Assembly: GCA_963922205.1 (NCBI GenBank)
Contig: CAWUHX010000034.1
Location: forward strand, 682,001-746,000
Source of the DNA: Romanomermis culicivorax
Lineage: Eukaryota > Nematoda > Enoplea > Mermithida > Mermithidae
Direction: 5' to 3'
DNA length: 64,000 bases
The stretch's first letter is position 1. Each line of letters begins with the position of its first letter. Below are positions 23,500 to 35,000 of the stretch, in pieces. The notes under the pieces are model-generated. The model was not told where the DNA came from. It saw nothing but the letters and a program-made list of their open reading frames with translations, and ran no database searches. The position numbers and the translations under genes were made by a program.

Positions 23500-24521
23500 C
23501 ACCGTTTTTTTTCCTCAAATGGGGTCTTTTGAGGAAAAAAATTTCGAAATGAGGAAAAAAATTTTGGGTATGGTTCTCATTGTGGAAAAAATTTTGGGGA
23601 ACTCTAAACCGAAAAGATGCGTTTTGGTGGACTTTAAATGGTCAAAATCTCAAAATTTTTCGGCGCTTCGCGCCGGTCATGGGTATAATCTCAACTATTT
23701 TCTATCAGGCGCGGCCGTTAGCATATCTACTTCGACTTACTAATTAATGCTCAACAGTTTCTATCAATCAAGTTAGCTCGTTTCATTTTCTAATCGTTTA
23801 CAGTCAATTATGTCGTCGAAAATAGATTTTTCATCAAGTCTCTCAATTGTTTCTCTCGATGATTGGAATTTTTTAAACGTTTGCAATCTGAACTTTTGCG
23901 TTTATTGAAGGTGGAAATTGAAGACATTACTCTAGACCGCGATTCTAAAATATTTGTTCACGAATTATCTGTTGGAGAGATTTATTTTTCAGCGTTTTAG
24001 AATACTAAAACCCGAAAATTTTCCCGGCGCTTCGCGCCGGAATGGGAAGCAAATTACACTTCATCAGTCTGATTTTAATTTATTTCCTAACGTTATGAAT
24101 ATTCATTTTCCAGCGTTTTAGAAAGTGAAAATCAAAAAATTTTTCCGGCGCTCCGCGCCGGACCAAGAACTGAATAAAATTAGATGATTCTAATCGGAAT
24201 CACAGAAATGTTGATAGCAGATAAATTCATGAGAACTCTATCGTTATCTTGCTTTATCCGCTCCTATAGAACACCAATATATTCTTCATGAGCTCATTTT
24301 GACTAACATAACCAGAATTTTCTCAATTTTTTCCTCATTTTTGCAGGTTTCTGACCACAAATACAACAAAATGCTTGGATATGCTCCTAAAATGCATAAA
24401 AAAGCATCCGTAGCCACATTATAAGCGTTTTTAAAAATGTGGAAAATTTTTGGAAAATGAGGAAAAAAATTTTGGGTCCGGTTCTCATGTGGAAAAAATC
24501 TTCGAGGAAAAAAAAACGGTG
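23500..24521. mobile_element. hAT-like element B, complete copy
   Basis: The ends CACCGTTTTTTTTCCTC and GAGGAAAAAAAAACGGTG are inverted repeats flanked by the perfect 8-bp duplication GATATAAT (23,492-23,499 and 24,522-24,529). The interior contains three copies of the CGGCGCTTCGCGCCGG palindrome family (near 23,665, 24,030 and 24,155). Its right three-quarters match the insert inside element A at 10,787-11,657. No intact frame. Confidence 0.88.
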
Positions 24522-24688
24522 GATATAATTGTACGTTTTCTGAAAAAATCAATCGAGAACCTATATTGAAGTTGAAGTGCAGTTCCAGATAAATGAAACA
24601 TGCAAACTTTTATCCAAACAGAACACAAATTTAGCGATTCCTAAAACTATTACAGCCAAACTAACTAATGAATATTTACTTGTCGGTC

Positions 24689-24806
24689 AACAAATTAAGT
24701 GCATAATGTAAGAATGAGCTGATTTAATTGGAATCAGATGAGAGTCTAACAAATCAAGTGCATAATGTAAGAATGCGCTGATTTAATTAGAATTAGATGA
24801 GAGTCA
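24689..24806. repeat. Two-copy tandem repeat, ~59-bp unit
   Basis: Two adjacent copies with a few differences run from CAAATTAAGTGCATAATGTA to the GATGAGAGTC word. Non-coding. Confidence 0.8.
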
Positions 24807-24824
24807 TACACTTTGCAAATTTTT

Positions 24825-25005
24825 TTAATTTTTTCCAAACTGGGGGGGGGGGGGGTTGGGTATATGGTAGGGATGGGCTGAACCAAATTTTTCAAGATCC
24901 AGATCTGGATCCCCTGTCACCAAAAAAGTTGATCCGGCTCATCCCTAGTTATATGGTTGACCACGTTGGGGGGTCCCCCCCTAACCCCCCTCCAAGTACA
25001 GGTAT
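24825..25005. repeat. Poly-G/poly-C block (repeat H), copy 2, split by element G
   Basis: TTTTCCAAACTGGGGG at the left and CCAAGTACAGGTATG at the right are the inverse of the ends of 9,536-9,775. It is interrupted by an 80-bp TAGGGATGGGC...CATCCCTA element. Confidence 0.5.
24868..24947. mobile_element. 80-bp internally deleted relative of element G
   Basis: It starts TAGGGATGGGCTG and ends CGGCTCATCCCTA, with GGATCTGG-type words inside. The flanks GTATATGG and GTTATATGG look like an 8-bp duplication with one inserted base. Confidence 0.7.
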
Positions 25006-25527
25006 GATTCCAAAAATTTTAAAACCATCAATTTGTTCATATCATAACCTCTCATAAATTTGGCCAAAAAGCTATGAGTGAGTCAGAAGCACAGAAATTT
25101 TACAAAAATACTTTCATGAAGGTTTCGAATTGAATTTACAGAAAAAATTTTACCCTAAAATATTAAGGAAGCGTTGCCTGCTCATATTTGACTGAAGAAA
25201 TTTACTCGAAATATCGATCGACTTATTTAAAAACTCAAGATATGGATTCCAAAGGTGTTAGGTGTACAAACTTCAATATATCTTCAAATGGACGCCCAAC
25301 TACGACCCCAGAATCACAAAATTCACAAAATGCGCCAAATCCCCCTAATTCCCAAATGATTCACACCAAATTAAAGAAAATTCCAACAATTCGCCATGCT
25401 TAATATGTTCAAAATTAGTTACAAATCTACACATTGACGCCCTTAATTGTGATTTTTGTGCCAGATGGTGCCACGCTGAATGTCTAGAATTACCAGCTGC
25501 TGTTTCAAAATTTTTCCATAGCAACAC

Positions 25528-27095
25528 TAGAGCTTCACACCGGGTACCCGAATTACCCGGGTACATAATGAAAACCATTACCCGGGTACCCGGGTAATTC
25601 GGGTACCCGTTTTGTATCACGTATAATATGTAGACTTGAGAGTAGAGGTGTACGCATAGTTTTTTTTAGCATTTTACAAGCCATGGCCTGCTGGACTGAC
25701 AAAATGGCTTGTAGAATTTTAGTTCAACAAGCAAAAATGGCTTGTCAGAATTTTTTGAGTCATGTGTTTGATCATATGGGATACAGAAAAGATGCATTTT
25801 GGTGCATTTTAGAAGGTCATAATCTCAAAATTTTCCGGTGCTTCCCACCAGTTATAACTTAAATAAGCATTATTATTTATTTCCTAGCTCAGGCGCTGCT
25901 TTTAACATGTCTACCTTCATTTATCTTTTAATCTTTAATAGTTTTAATCATCTTAAACGTATTATCTCATGTTTTAATTGGTAATCTTCAATATTTCATC
26001 TTGATATTTAATGAAGATTCACATTTTTCCCTTGACACATTTTTTGAGAAAGATCAATACATCAAGTCTGTAAACTTTTTGAAGTGATTATTACTTTCTC
26101 AATGTGAAATCAATCCAAAAGCTTCATTGGAAGTAATTTTCTGAATCTTCTACTCTTCTTGCTCATATCTATTTGGCCAAGTTCATTAGAGTAGGTGAAT
26201 AAATTAATGATTTTAAAATTTTTCAAACATGAAATTCCAGAAATTACGACCTTTGAACAGAAAATTCGAAACTAATTCTCCAAACAAGTGGTTGGAAAAT
26301 TGATTTTCCAGTATCCCAGAATGTCAATACCCAAAAAAATTTTCCGGGGTTTCAGGCAGGAAAGATTAATAGCTTTTTTGGGCTCTTACTTGTCATCATA
26401 GACGACTTAACCATCGATTTGTCATGTAATTCAATGTCATTATGTTCTTGGATAGTTTGCTGGAAAATTTTTTCCACATTCTTGAAAATTAGACTTTGAT
26501 CAATCTCGAAAATTTCAAATGTTTCCTGAATTTTATTGAATTAACGGCTCTAAAATGTTATTGAATAAATGTTGAATGACATCTCTTTTTTTATCGATTG
26601 CCATGATGCTCAATATATGCATTTCTTTAAAAAATAACCTAGCAAAAAAATTTTGTAAAATTTAAGGTCAACAAGCCACTTGGCTTGTGACTCGTAGGTC
26701 AAAAAAACCCTAGAGGTATGCAAATTTTGCTTTGTCTCGTCAATAATATTGAGCTATCATGATGTGATGTGTAGTATTTTGCAGCGTAGGTGCGTCGATG
26801 ATGTGTATCAATCATCATCTCTAGCATTATATTGGCAATATACTTACCTATGCAGCCTATTGTATACAACACAACCAGTGTTCCAACAAAGTGTTGAAAA
26901 AAATTATGTAGTAGGGACTACGGAGTGTGTGTAATGCATCATTTTATTTTCACAGTGTATCTGTCTAATATTATATATGTACATTAACATTACAACTCAT
27001 TTTAACATGTACTCGGGTATACACCGGCAATTCGGGTACCCGGGTAATGAATAAATGGGTACCCAGGTACGAAATTTTTGTTGTGTGAAGCTCTA
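25528..27095. mobile_element. hAT-like element C, copy 2 (inverted; inserted in LINE ORF1)
   Basis: The ends TAGAGCTTCACAC and GTGTGAAGCTCTA are identical to copy 1. The flanking octamers AGCAACAC and AGTGACAC match at 6 of 8 bases, consistent with an aged duplication. It is in opposite orientation to 19,343-20,937 and carries element D at the corresponding place. It splits the PHD-finger codons of the LINE. Confidence 0.88.
25655..26712. mobile_element. hAT-like element D, copy 2 (inside C copy 2)
   Basis: The inverted counterpart of 19,739-20,840: CATAGTTTTTTTTAGC at the left, GGTCAAAAAAACCCTA at the right, AAGCCATGG/CCACTTGGCTT words next to the ends. The GCGAAGCG-family core is present (TTCCGGTGCTTCCCACC near 25,835, decayed). 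Boundaries are approximate. Confidence 0.65.
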
Positions 27096-28028
27096 AGTGA
27101 CACCTATATTAACGCTGGATTCATCCATCCTTTTATTTGTACCAATTGTAAACCAACTTTCTGATCATTTCCACGTTAAATTAACTTATAAATTCTCCCT
27201 TAGACGCCCTCGAAAATAATAATAAAAATACTTGTACAATCATCAACCCTATTCATCCTGGCAACATAAATTCGAATTTGAATCAAAATTTTGATGTATC
27301 CTATCTCCAAACTTTTATTCAAGATGGGATCGAACGGGAAAGTAAAAAATATAATGCAGTACTTTTTGGCCTACCTGATTTGAAAGATGACTTAACTGAA
27401 GTAGGAAAGCTAGTATCGACCTATAATGATGAATCAGATAACAACATGAACGATTCTGATATCACCAAAGTTTTATGTGAAGGCCCCACATACCCGGAAA
27501 ACCAGGCTTCCTAAAAATTGGCTGTTCGAACTCTGCGGCTAAAGCACAATTTATTAAATTGATAAACCACATCATAAAGCGGGTTGATGATCAGCCTTTT
27601 TTTAAAAATTTGTTCACTAGGCACGATTTATCATATTTACAGCGAAAGCAATGTCGCGAACTTATATTGGAATTGAAGAAATGCACCAGTCAAGGTGAAC
27701 AAAATTTGAAAATTGATTATTGTCATGATTGTATTGTGTCAAAATTAGCTTCGTCCATTTATGCATAGGTAGCAGCCCCCAAAGCAATTTCAGATTCGAA
27801 ACTTCTTAACTGTATTCTCTTCAATTCTAGAAGTATTGTGTGCAAACTTGGTGAACTTAAAGAATTACTTGATACCCAAGATTTCGATATTGTTTTCTGT
27901 ACAGAAACATGGTTAAACAGTTGTATAACTGACGGACTTTTGTGTAATCTCAATGCTTATAGTGATCGAGAAAGTAGAGTTGGAGGTGGTGTAGCAATTT
28001 TTGCTAAAAAACATTTAAATTTACATGT

Positions 28029-28148
28029 ACTCCCACTACCTACAGACTNNNNNNNNNNNNNNNNNNNNNNNNNNNNNNNNNNNNNNNNNNNNNNNNNNNN
28101 NNNNNNNNNNNNNNNNNNNNNNNNNNNNNNNNNNNNNNNNNNNNNNNN
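28029..28148. other. Assembly gap (120 N)
   Basis: A run of N inside the LINE ORF2 endonuclease. Its true length is unknown. The remainder of the LINE and the 5' exons of the upstream hnRNP K-like gene may be missing or collapsed here. Confidence 1.
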
Positions 28149-28500
28149 ATCCGACAGGTTTCGGCTTTGTCTTTTACTCGTGTGGTCATGCGCTAGATCC
28201 GTATCCGTCAGGATCTGGTTACAGATTCAAGCCATATTCGCATCGGAAAAATTGAAAAGTGAGCTTCAGAACTGCCTTTTATCAATGGAAAACCTGAGAA
28301 AATTTCCCTAATGAATTCGCCTTGCTTATCGCGCTGGAGTTCGGATAGATAACGGTTATTATGATTGAAACGCTGGGGAAGGCGCTTGAAATTTTACTTA
28401 TAGTTAGGAGAATGCGTCTTTTTGGCCTCGACGGTCAAATTTTTTGAGCCTGATTATTTGTAGATAATGTTGGTAATTCCTATTCGGGTTTTCATACCAG
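28149..28500. other. Spacer between gap and hnRNP K-like exon
   Basis: No recognised exon. The first ~100 bp after the gap is open on the plus strand but has no family character. The end should be the intron before the KH exon at 28,501, which has acceptor TTCATACCAG. Confidence 0.4.
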
Positions 28501-28836
28501 GATTTCGAGGATGAAACAGCTGAATTAGCTATGCAACAAGTTACCATACCCAAAGATTTGGCCGGTTCTATCATTGGTAAAGGTGGTGATAGAATTACGC
28601 GAATTCGCGAAGAATCGGGCGCCAAAATCGTTGTAAAAGAGCCGGAAGGTGATTCCATGGAAAGAATTATCACCATTACGGGAACACCGCTACGTATCCA
28701 ATATGCTCAGTATTTATTACAACAGTGGTTAGATTTTCTATATTTTCTCTAATGATTACTGAGTTTCATATATGTTTTTTCCAGCGTCCGCGCGAGCGCT
28801 GCTGGGCGCCGTTTTATCCACGAAGCTAATCGTTAA
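28501..28836 (+). CDS. 3' end of a second hnRNP K-like gene (KH3 and C-terminus)
   Basis: Two exons are visible: 28,501-28,727 and 28,785-28,836, separated by a 57-bp intron (donor GTTAGA, acceptor TTCCAG). The first encodes a complete third KH domain of hnRNP K type ([20 protein letters not shown], then ERIITITGT, then AQYLLQQ). The second gives a short basic tail and a TAA stop. The intron position and phase 2 are the same as in the complete hnRNP K gene downstream (35,483/35,568), so this is a true paralogue rather than a processed copy. The protein differs from the downstream KH3 at many positions and ends with a different tail, while the reading frame and GIIGKGG-type loop are intact. 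Upstream exons are not in the visible sequence; the N gap and LINE debris lie there. It could be a functional tandem duplicate or a truncated remnant. Confidence 0.8.
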
Positions 28837-29085
28837 AAAGACTTTTCAGTTACGTTCAAGATGTCTTCTACAATGATTAGAGAAAATGTTTCAAAAAAGT
28901 GGTATTTTTCTCTCTGAATTTGATTAGTGTCTGTTCGTTATTTGTCAATTAAATCGTTTTTTTTTATTTATGTCTCATTCCATCCGGCTTTATCGGCAGA
29001 AAGATACTTTGATGGATATTTGTTTTTGAAGCGGTGGAACGGTTTTATCTTTTTGTTTATAGAAATTGTGTCGGTAACAAGAAGT

Positions 29086-32000
29086 ATGAAACGTAGCGCT
29101 GATCAGTCGAACGGTGATGGGCCCAAACGATTTAGAAATATGATGCCCCCTGACGATTCTAGAATCGAAGTCCGAATCCTCATTCCGACGAGAGTGAGTT
29201 ACCTGTCTATACATACTTTACATGTATACCATCGCAAGGAGTATAAAACAACTCTATTCTCAATGCAAAACGGCAAGTCCTCAGATGATGATGATCTGAC
29301 TGCAGAATTTTACAAAAACTTTTGGGATCTGATAGATAAACCCTTAACCAGATGCTTAAACTATCGTCTCGAATGTGATCAAATGTCAGCTTCACAAAAA
29401 CGTAGTATAATCACTTTAATTCCAAAGGGAGGGAAGGACCCTTCAGACTTGTCCAACTGGCGCCCTATCTCTTTAATAGATGTAGACTATAAAATTTTAG
29501 CAAAGGCATTAGCAAGTAGGATAAAGAGTCATATAAAAGATATGATACGTGAGGATCAAAGAGGATTTGTGCCTGCAAGACACATTGGTGAAAATATAAG
29601 GTGCCTTATAGATCTGACTCAAGATTTTGAGGAAAAAAAGGAGAGGGCTACCTTATATCACTGGATATTGAAAAAGCATTTGACTCATTGGACCGAAATT
29701 TTATGCTGAAAGCCTTAGAATCTTTCAACTTTGGACCAAAATTTTGTAACTGGATACAAAGACTATACAACGGGGGTAGAAGCAGTTGTTCTCAATTCGG
29801 GATACAGCACAAATAGATTCAAACTATTAAGATGAGTGCGACAAGGTTGCCCAATTTCTCCATACTTATTTATCTGCGCAATGGAATACATGGGAATAGC
29901 TTTGAGACAATCAGACACATATAAAGGTCTAAAAGTTGCAGATGAGATCAACAAAATATCAGCAGTGTATGCAGACAGGGCCGTGCACAAGAGAGGCGAG
30001 GGCTCCATTGAGGCAGCATGCAGACGGTGTATCGCGTAAAATCAACATTTTCTGTGGCTATTCGGTTTAAAAAATGTAGTCTGCCCCCCATGAAAAAATC
30101 CTGCGCACGGCCCTGTATGCAGATGACACAATCATTCTTGCAAAAGACAAAAATGACCTTGAAAATGCCTTAGAAGTGATGGACTCTTTCTCTAATGCAT
30201 CATCTACAAAACTCAACTGTCAATGACACTCTCAACCCCAGAAGCTCTAAAGAACATTTAAAGTAGTCAATTGAGGATTTGGAAAGCAAGCAACATCACT
30301 TTAAAATCATATAAGATAATTGGACTATGGATCAAGTGTGAAAAGTGAGACCCAAAATTTATGGAAAATAATTAGAAGATGAAAGCTACCACGATTTCGT
30401 TTCCTTTATAACTAAAATTTCTTATTTTTACTTAAACATTACAACTGAGCTCTTTGAACGGGGCAGTGTTCAACTGCTCCTCCCTTTTCCCTTTTGCGTT
30501 AAAAAAAGTTACGTCTAGTTTTGTTTCTTCTCGCCTGCGTGTACATACCTGATTTAAAAAAATAAAACTGACCCCCCCCCCCCCCCCCAATATGTCTAAA
30601 CCATACTACCTACACGTGAGACGTTTGGGGGGTATTGACCCCAGTAGATTCTTCCTGACCCTTAGCGACGGAAGAGAAAGTTATGAAAACGATGCTCTAG
30701 TTTAACAATATTGCTGAACAAAGCATACTTGATCCACGGAAGTATAGTGGTTTCTTTCTGAACAGTGCAGAAAAGCCAGAAAAAGTTTATGCACTTTTGT
30801 TTTCTCTTGTCACAATGCAATAATACTTTAGAATGAATGACCGATTATTATAGAAGAATATGTGTGATCAAACACATGGCTCGAGAAATTCTGCACCAGT
30901 TGCGAAATCACATTAAAAAAATCTGCACGAAGCCTAAAAAGTCTGCCTCATTAATTCAGTATTCCGATCTACTCAACAGGTTAATTAGGCTGCTCATATA
31001 TCTCACGTATTTTTGACAATATAAGAGCTGTGGGTTTTGACAATGCAGCACTGAAGGCAGATATGAAAAATACTTCAAGAAAGTTTACCTAGTGTAGCGT
31101 TCGGCCGTTAGTCTGTCCTAACTTTTGTTTCTTAGCATTTTGCAAGATTCTTACAACAAAGTCCAGCAGTTTTTCTTACAATTTTCACTGAACACGTTCT
31201 TTCACTGACTTTTTGAATACTCGCATATATCACTTGGAATACTCGCATATAGAACTTCGTAAATATATATAGCACTAATACTCGCATATAGCACTCGTTT
31301 TGAATACTCGCATATAGCACTTCGTAAAGTTTATAAAGTGTGGGGCTCTAGACCCAATACTCTACTTCATTAAGATTGTACTAATTTTGATAGGTTGCTG
31401 GCCGAATAATCGGAAAAGGTGGCGAAAACGTTAAACGCTTGAGAACAGACGTGAGATACACTTTTACCCTATTTTCCAATTCACACATTTGCCAAGCAAA
31501 ACTTCGTTTCATCTCTGTATCTTTGCAAATGTGTGTGTTTATCATAATCTAAAATGTCTTTGTTAAGCTCGTTTACCTGATAATACCAGCTCGGAAAGGG
31601 GTCTTTACACAGCTCCCCCTGATCTGACCTCTAAATAGCCTGCACTCAAGATCTTATGGTCAGACGAGGAGGAAACTATATTTGTCAAGTAAAATAGTTC
31701 CCAATCTAGAATGGGAACGTTTGTTTGATAGAGTTTGATGTTTATATATGCATATTATATTTACCTTTTTCTTTTTAAACCTGTATGAATTCTGAATTCC
31801 ATGTCCACACTGCGCTTGAAGATGAAACTGTCAACTGATTCCACGACTTATTGTATTTTCAGTTCAAAGCTAGCGTCACTATCCCTGACAGTACTGCACC
31901 TGAACGGTAGGCCTTGTTAATTTTGTGATTTCTGTTCTTTTTGTGTATATAATCAGTTTCATTTCTGTTCTTCTTGATTCTGCCATTTTTTGTTGATTGG

Positions 32001-35000
32001 TCTTCAAAATGGATTGATGTATCATAACTATGTGTGGTTTAGAATCGTTTATGTATCGGGAGAACTTGACAACATCGGAGAAGTAGTCAAAGACGTCGTT
32101 AATAAAATGGAAGAAGTATGTAAGAATGTAATGGGATATTCTTGAAGGAGTCGGAATTTTAATTCTTTATCTTAGAACAGAATTTTAATTTTAATTTCAA
32201 GATCAAATTTCTATCCGTGAAAAACTTTCGCAACAGTGTATGACTTCGAATTTATTTCTTTGTCGTTAATTCAGAGTCGATTGAAAGATGCTCCCGATGA
32301 AAAAAACGTTGAAGTAAAAGTTTTAGTCCACAAAGGTCAAGCTGGCGCCATCATCGGCAAAGGAGGCACAAAAATCAAAGAAATCCGCGATGTACGAAAA
32401 AACAGAAGATGAGCTCGCACTTCAATTTTTGCTGATCACTATTTTCCAATACTTCCAGCAAACGAAAACCAACATAAAAGTTTTTCCTGACACTTGTCCC
32501 GGCGCTACCGATCGTGTTTGCGTTATCGGCGGAGAAATCGATGCCATGATCGCTGCCATGAAGGAAGTTGTGAAATGTTACGTCGAGGTACATTATCTTT
32601 ATCAGTAATTTTCACACGATTTTTTAGGAAAAACTGGTGAAGTCAAAGATGGAAAAGTTGTTCGTTTAGTTATTTATCCAAAATTCATGCACGCTTCCAT
32701 ATAGGTTTAATTCTCACCCTCGAAACATGCCTGTAAGAGATCCGATCAGTTGGGTACACGATAAAAGTCGCTTTTAAGAGTATTCAGCTTTTCCAAGTTT
32801 TGGGGAGGACTTCAGTGTGTGTTCGAAAATGCGTTTTTTCGATAAAAATGTATTAAAAAAATCTCTGTGATCAATATTTTAAAATTGATAGTGAGCATCA
32901 GAGGTCCCCAAGGTCATATTATTCAGGTAAGGATAAAATTGAAAATTTGCGGACGGAGTGTAGCTAAATGTGCACTAAATATGGCAGTTTGTCTCAAAAT
33001 CAAGCAGCCAGCGATCGATTTTGAGGACTTTAGGTAGGGGTAATACCCCCCTCATACCCCTATCCATGGGGCACTCTGGTGAGCATTATTTTATCGAAAA
33101 TTTTCCGCTTTTTTGACCGATCGACCAAAAATAATTTTTTTGACGATTTCCTGTCAGTACCTATCGACAGCTGAAAGTTGGTGGAAGGAGCCGTCAAAAA
33201 CTGCCTATACGATTGAAAATTTTTGGCACCTTCCCTTCCCAATTTCCTCCTATCTGCAGAAATTTAATCCTGTACTATAAAAGAATCTATTCAATCCATG
33301 AATGGAGAGGTATTCAAAATTGAAAAATGAATGCATGTACGTGTGAATTGCTTAACTTGATTATAAGAACTTCATACTTTTTTGTGGTCTACTACCTAAT
33401 GTACTTTTTTCATTTCAAGTACATTTTCAGTCAAGTCTTGAAAAAACAATGCTGATAGCTTCAGCTACAAATTCAATGAAATTATTTGAGTTCGTGGTGT
33501 AAAATTGTGTTTGATATATTTGTTTATGATGATTATAGCTTTTTACGAAATTTAGACACCGATCAAAGGACCTGCCATTCAATATGATACAAACAATTAC
33601 GACGGTAACAACTTGCAAGGCTACGGGGGCTACCCACCGGACAGAAACTGGCGAGGCCCAATGCCCGGAATGGGGCCGCGGCCCGGTATGTCACCCGGTA
33701 GACCGGGAATGGGCGGCCCTGGCGGGTGAGTTGATTGTGTTTTCTACAATTGCGATTTCGTACGTTGGGAAGTTAATTCTCACCTGCTGGCTAATAATTC
33801 AATTTCTGTGCTGTTGAATTTCCTGGTTCTTTTGCGTAATCATTTATTCCATTTTAGCTACGGTGGGCCTAATATGGGAATGGGCGCTCATCCCCCTGCG
33901 TTCGGAAATGTGTAAGCTTCCTTAAATCTTCCTTTTTTCAAATCTACGTTTGTTTCATCTGGCAGACCGTACATGGGCGGCGGCGGACCAATGGGAATGG
34001 GCGGTGGTGCTCAAGGCGGCATGGGGATGGGTGGTGGTGCACCCGCCGGACCTCAAGTCATGGGCGCTCCCATGGGAATGGTAAGCGACTTTTTGTTGTT
34101 GTACTGTTCCGAAGCAATGTACATGCATGGATTAGAATGCTTGCATCTGATTTTAGATGTTTTATTGAGTTGAAATTTGTTCAGAGAAGTTTATTAATTC
34201 AGTTAACTCGCCGGACTTTTGTAATATGGAACATTGGTGCATTTATAGCGCTATACCAGACGTTACACTATCTATAGCGTACCTTATTTACACACTACAT
34301 GATAACATAATAATGAGCTAGCCGCCTATATCTGAAAGACTAATCAAGCGAGCGCAGACACTCAACCTACTGATTTTTCTGAGAACTGTAATTACTATGT
34401 ATATTCAACCTGGAATATATACATACTCCGATGTTCCATCGTTTGAGGATTTTAGATTTGAAACAATAGAGGATTCGTCTCAAGATCTCATGAGTTATAA
34501 AGATGAGCGTATTTTGCCGAGTGCATGCTTCGGTTCATCATGGTTCCTGAAACATAACATACGCGGAATTACCTTTGCTGGCTACTTTTAACCAAATTTC
34601 AATGTGTACGAGGCCCACTGGGAAAAAACAAATATATTTGTTTAATTTCAAGCGAACTTCGTCGATACAAAATGCAAGGTTCAAAATAAGTTGCCGCAGT
34701 CTGCATGTGAAATAAGATACACCTTTTTAACTGAGGCACATATAGAAAACATGGACTACAGTGACTTAGCACGCTCTTGACTGCTGGACGTAATTTGCAA
34801 AATGTCAGAATCTCGACCGGAAAAATTAAAGCAGTTTATCTTCTGTAAATTACCACATTAGTACAGTAATACTTAAAAAAGTAGTACACTCTTGTCACTG
34901 CCCAGAAACTCCGTTCATATTTTCACCGTCAGGTATGTGTAAATAACCAGGTTTAACTATAGTCTTTCTATGAAACGCTCTGAAATTTCGAATAATCGAA

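Larger units (their letters stand above)
25188..28028 (+). pseudogene. CR1/Jockey-type LINE: ORF1 with PHD finger, start of ORF2 endonuclease
   Basis: ORF1 begins near 25,188; the first ATG in frame is about 25,241. After a low-complexity Asn/Pro/Ser part comes a PHD-type zinc finger: CLIC, then CDFCARWCHAEC, broken at 25,527 by a 1.57-kb hAT-like insertion, and resumed after 27,095 with FICTNC. The ORF1 C-terminal domain follows (27,278-27,768, one frame break at about 27,511), including NAVLFGLPD and a late YLQRKQCRELILELKK stretch typical of LINE ORF1 proteins. ORF2 opens near 27,790 with the endonuclease start (ILFNSRSI, then DIVFCTETWL, then GGGVAIFAKK) and runs into the N gap at 28,029. 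PHD-finger ORF1 proteins are known from CR1-like LINEs. RT is not present before the gap. Confidence 0.85.

Noticed and set aside
28184-28311. Possible exon of the upstream hnRNP K-like gene after the N gap
   Set aside because: No Gly/Pro linker or KH character and no splice sites in phase with 28,501.
32892-32926. Possible small exon in hnRNP K intron 6 (a stretch reading [11 protein letters not shown] followed by GTAAGG)
   Set aside because: No acceptor puts it in phase: the AG at 32,890-32,891 would start with TGA, and 35 nt would shift the frame. Exons 6 and 7 join cleanly without it.
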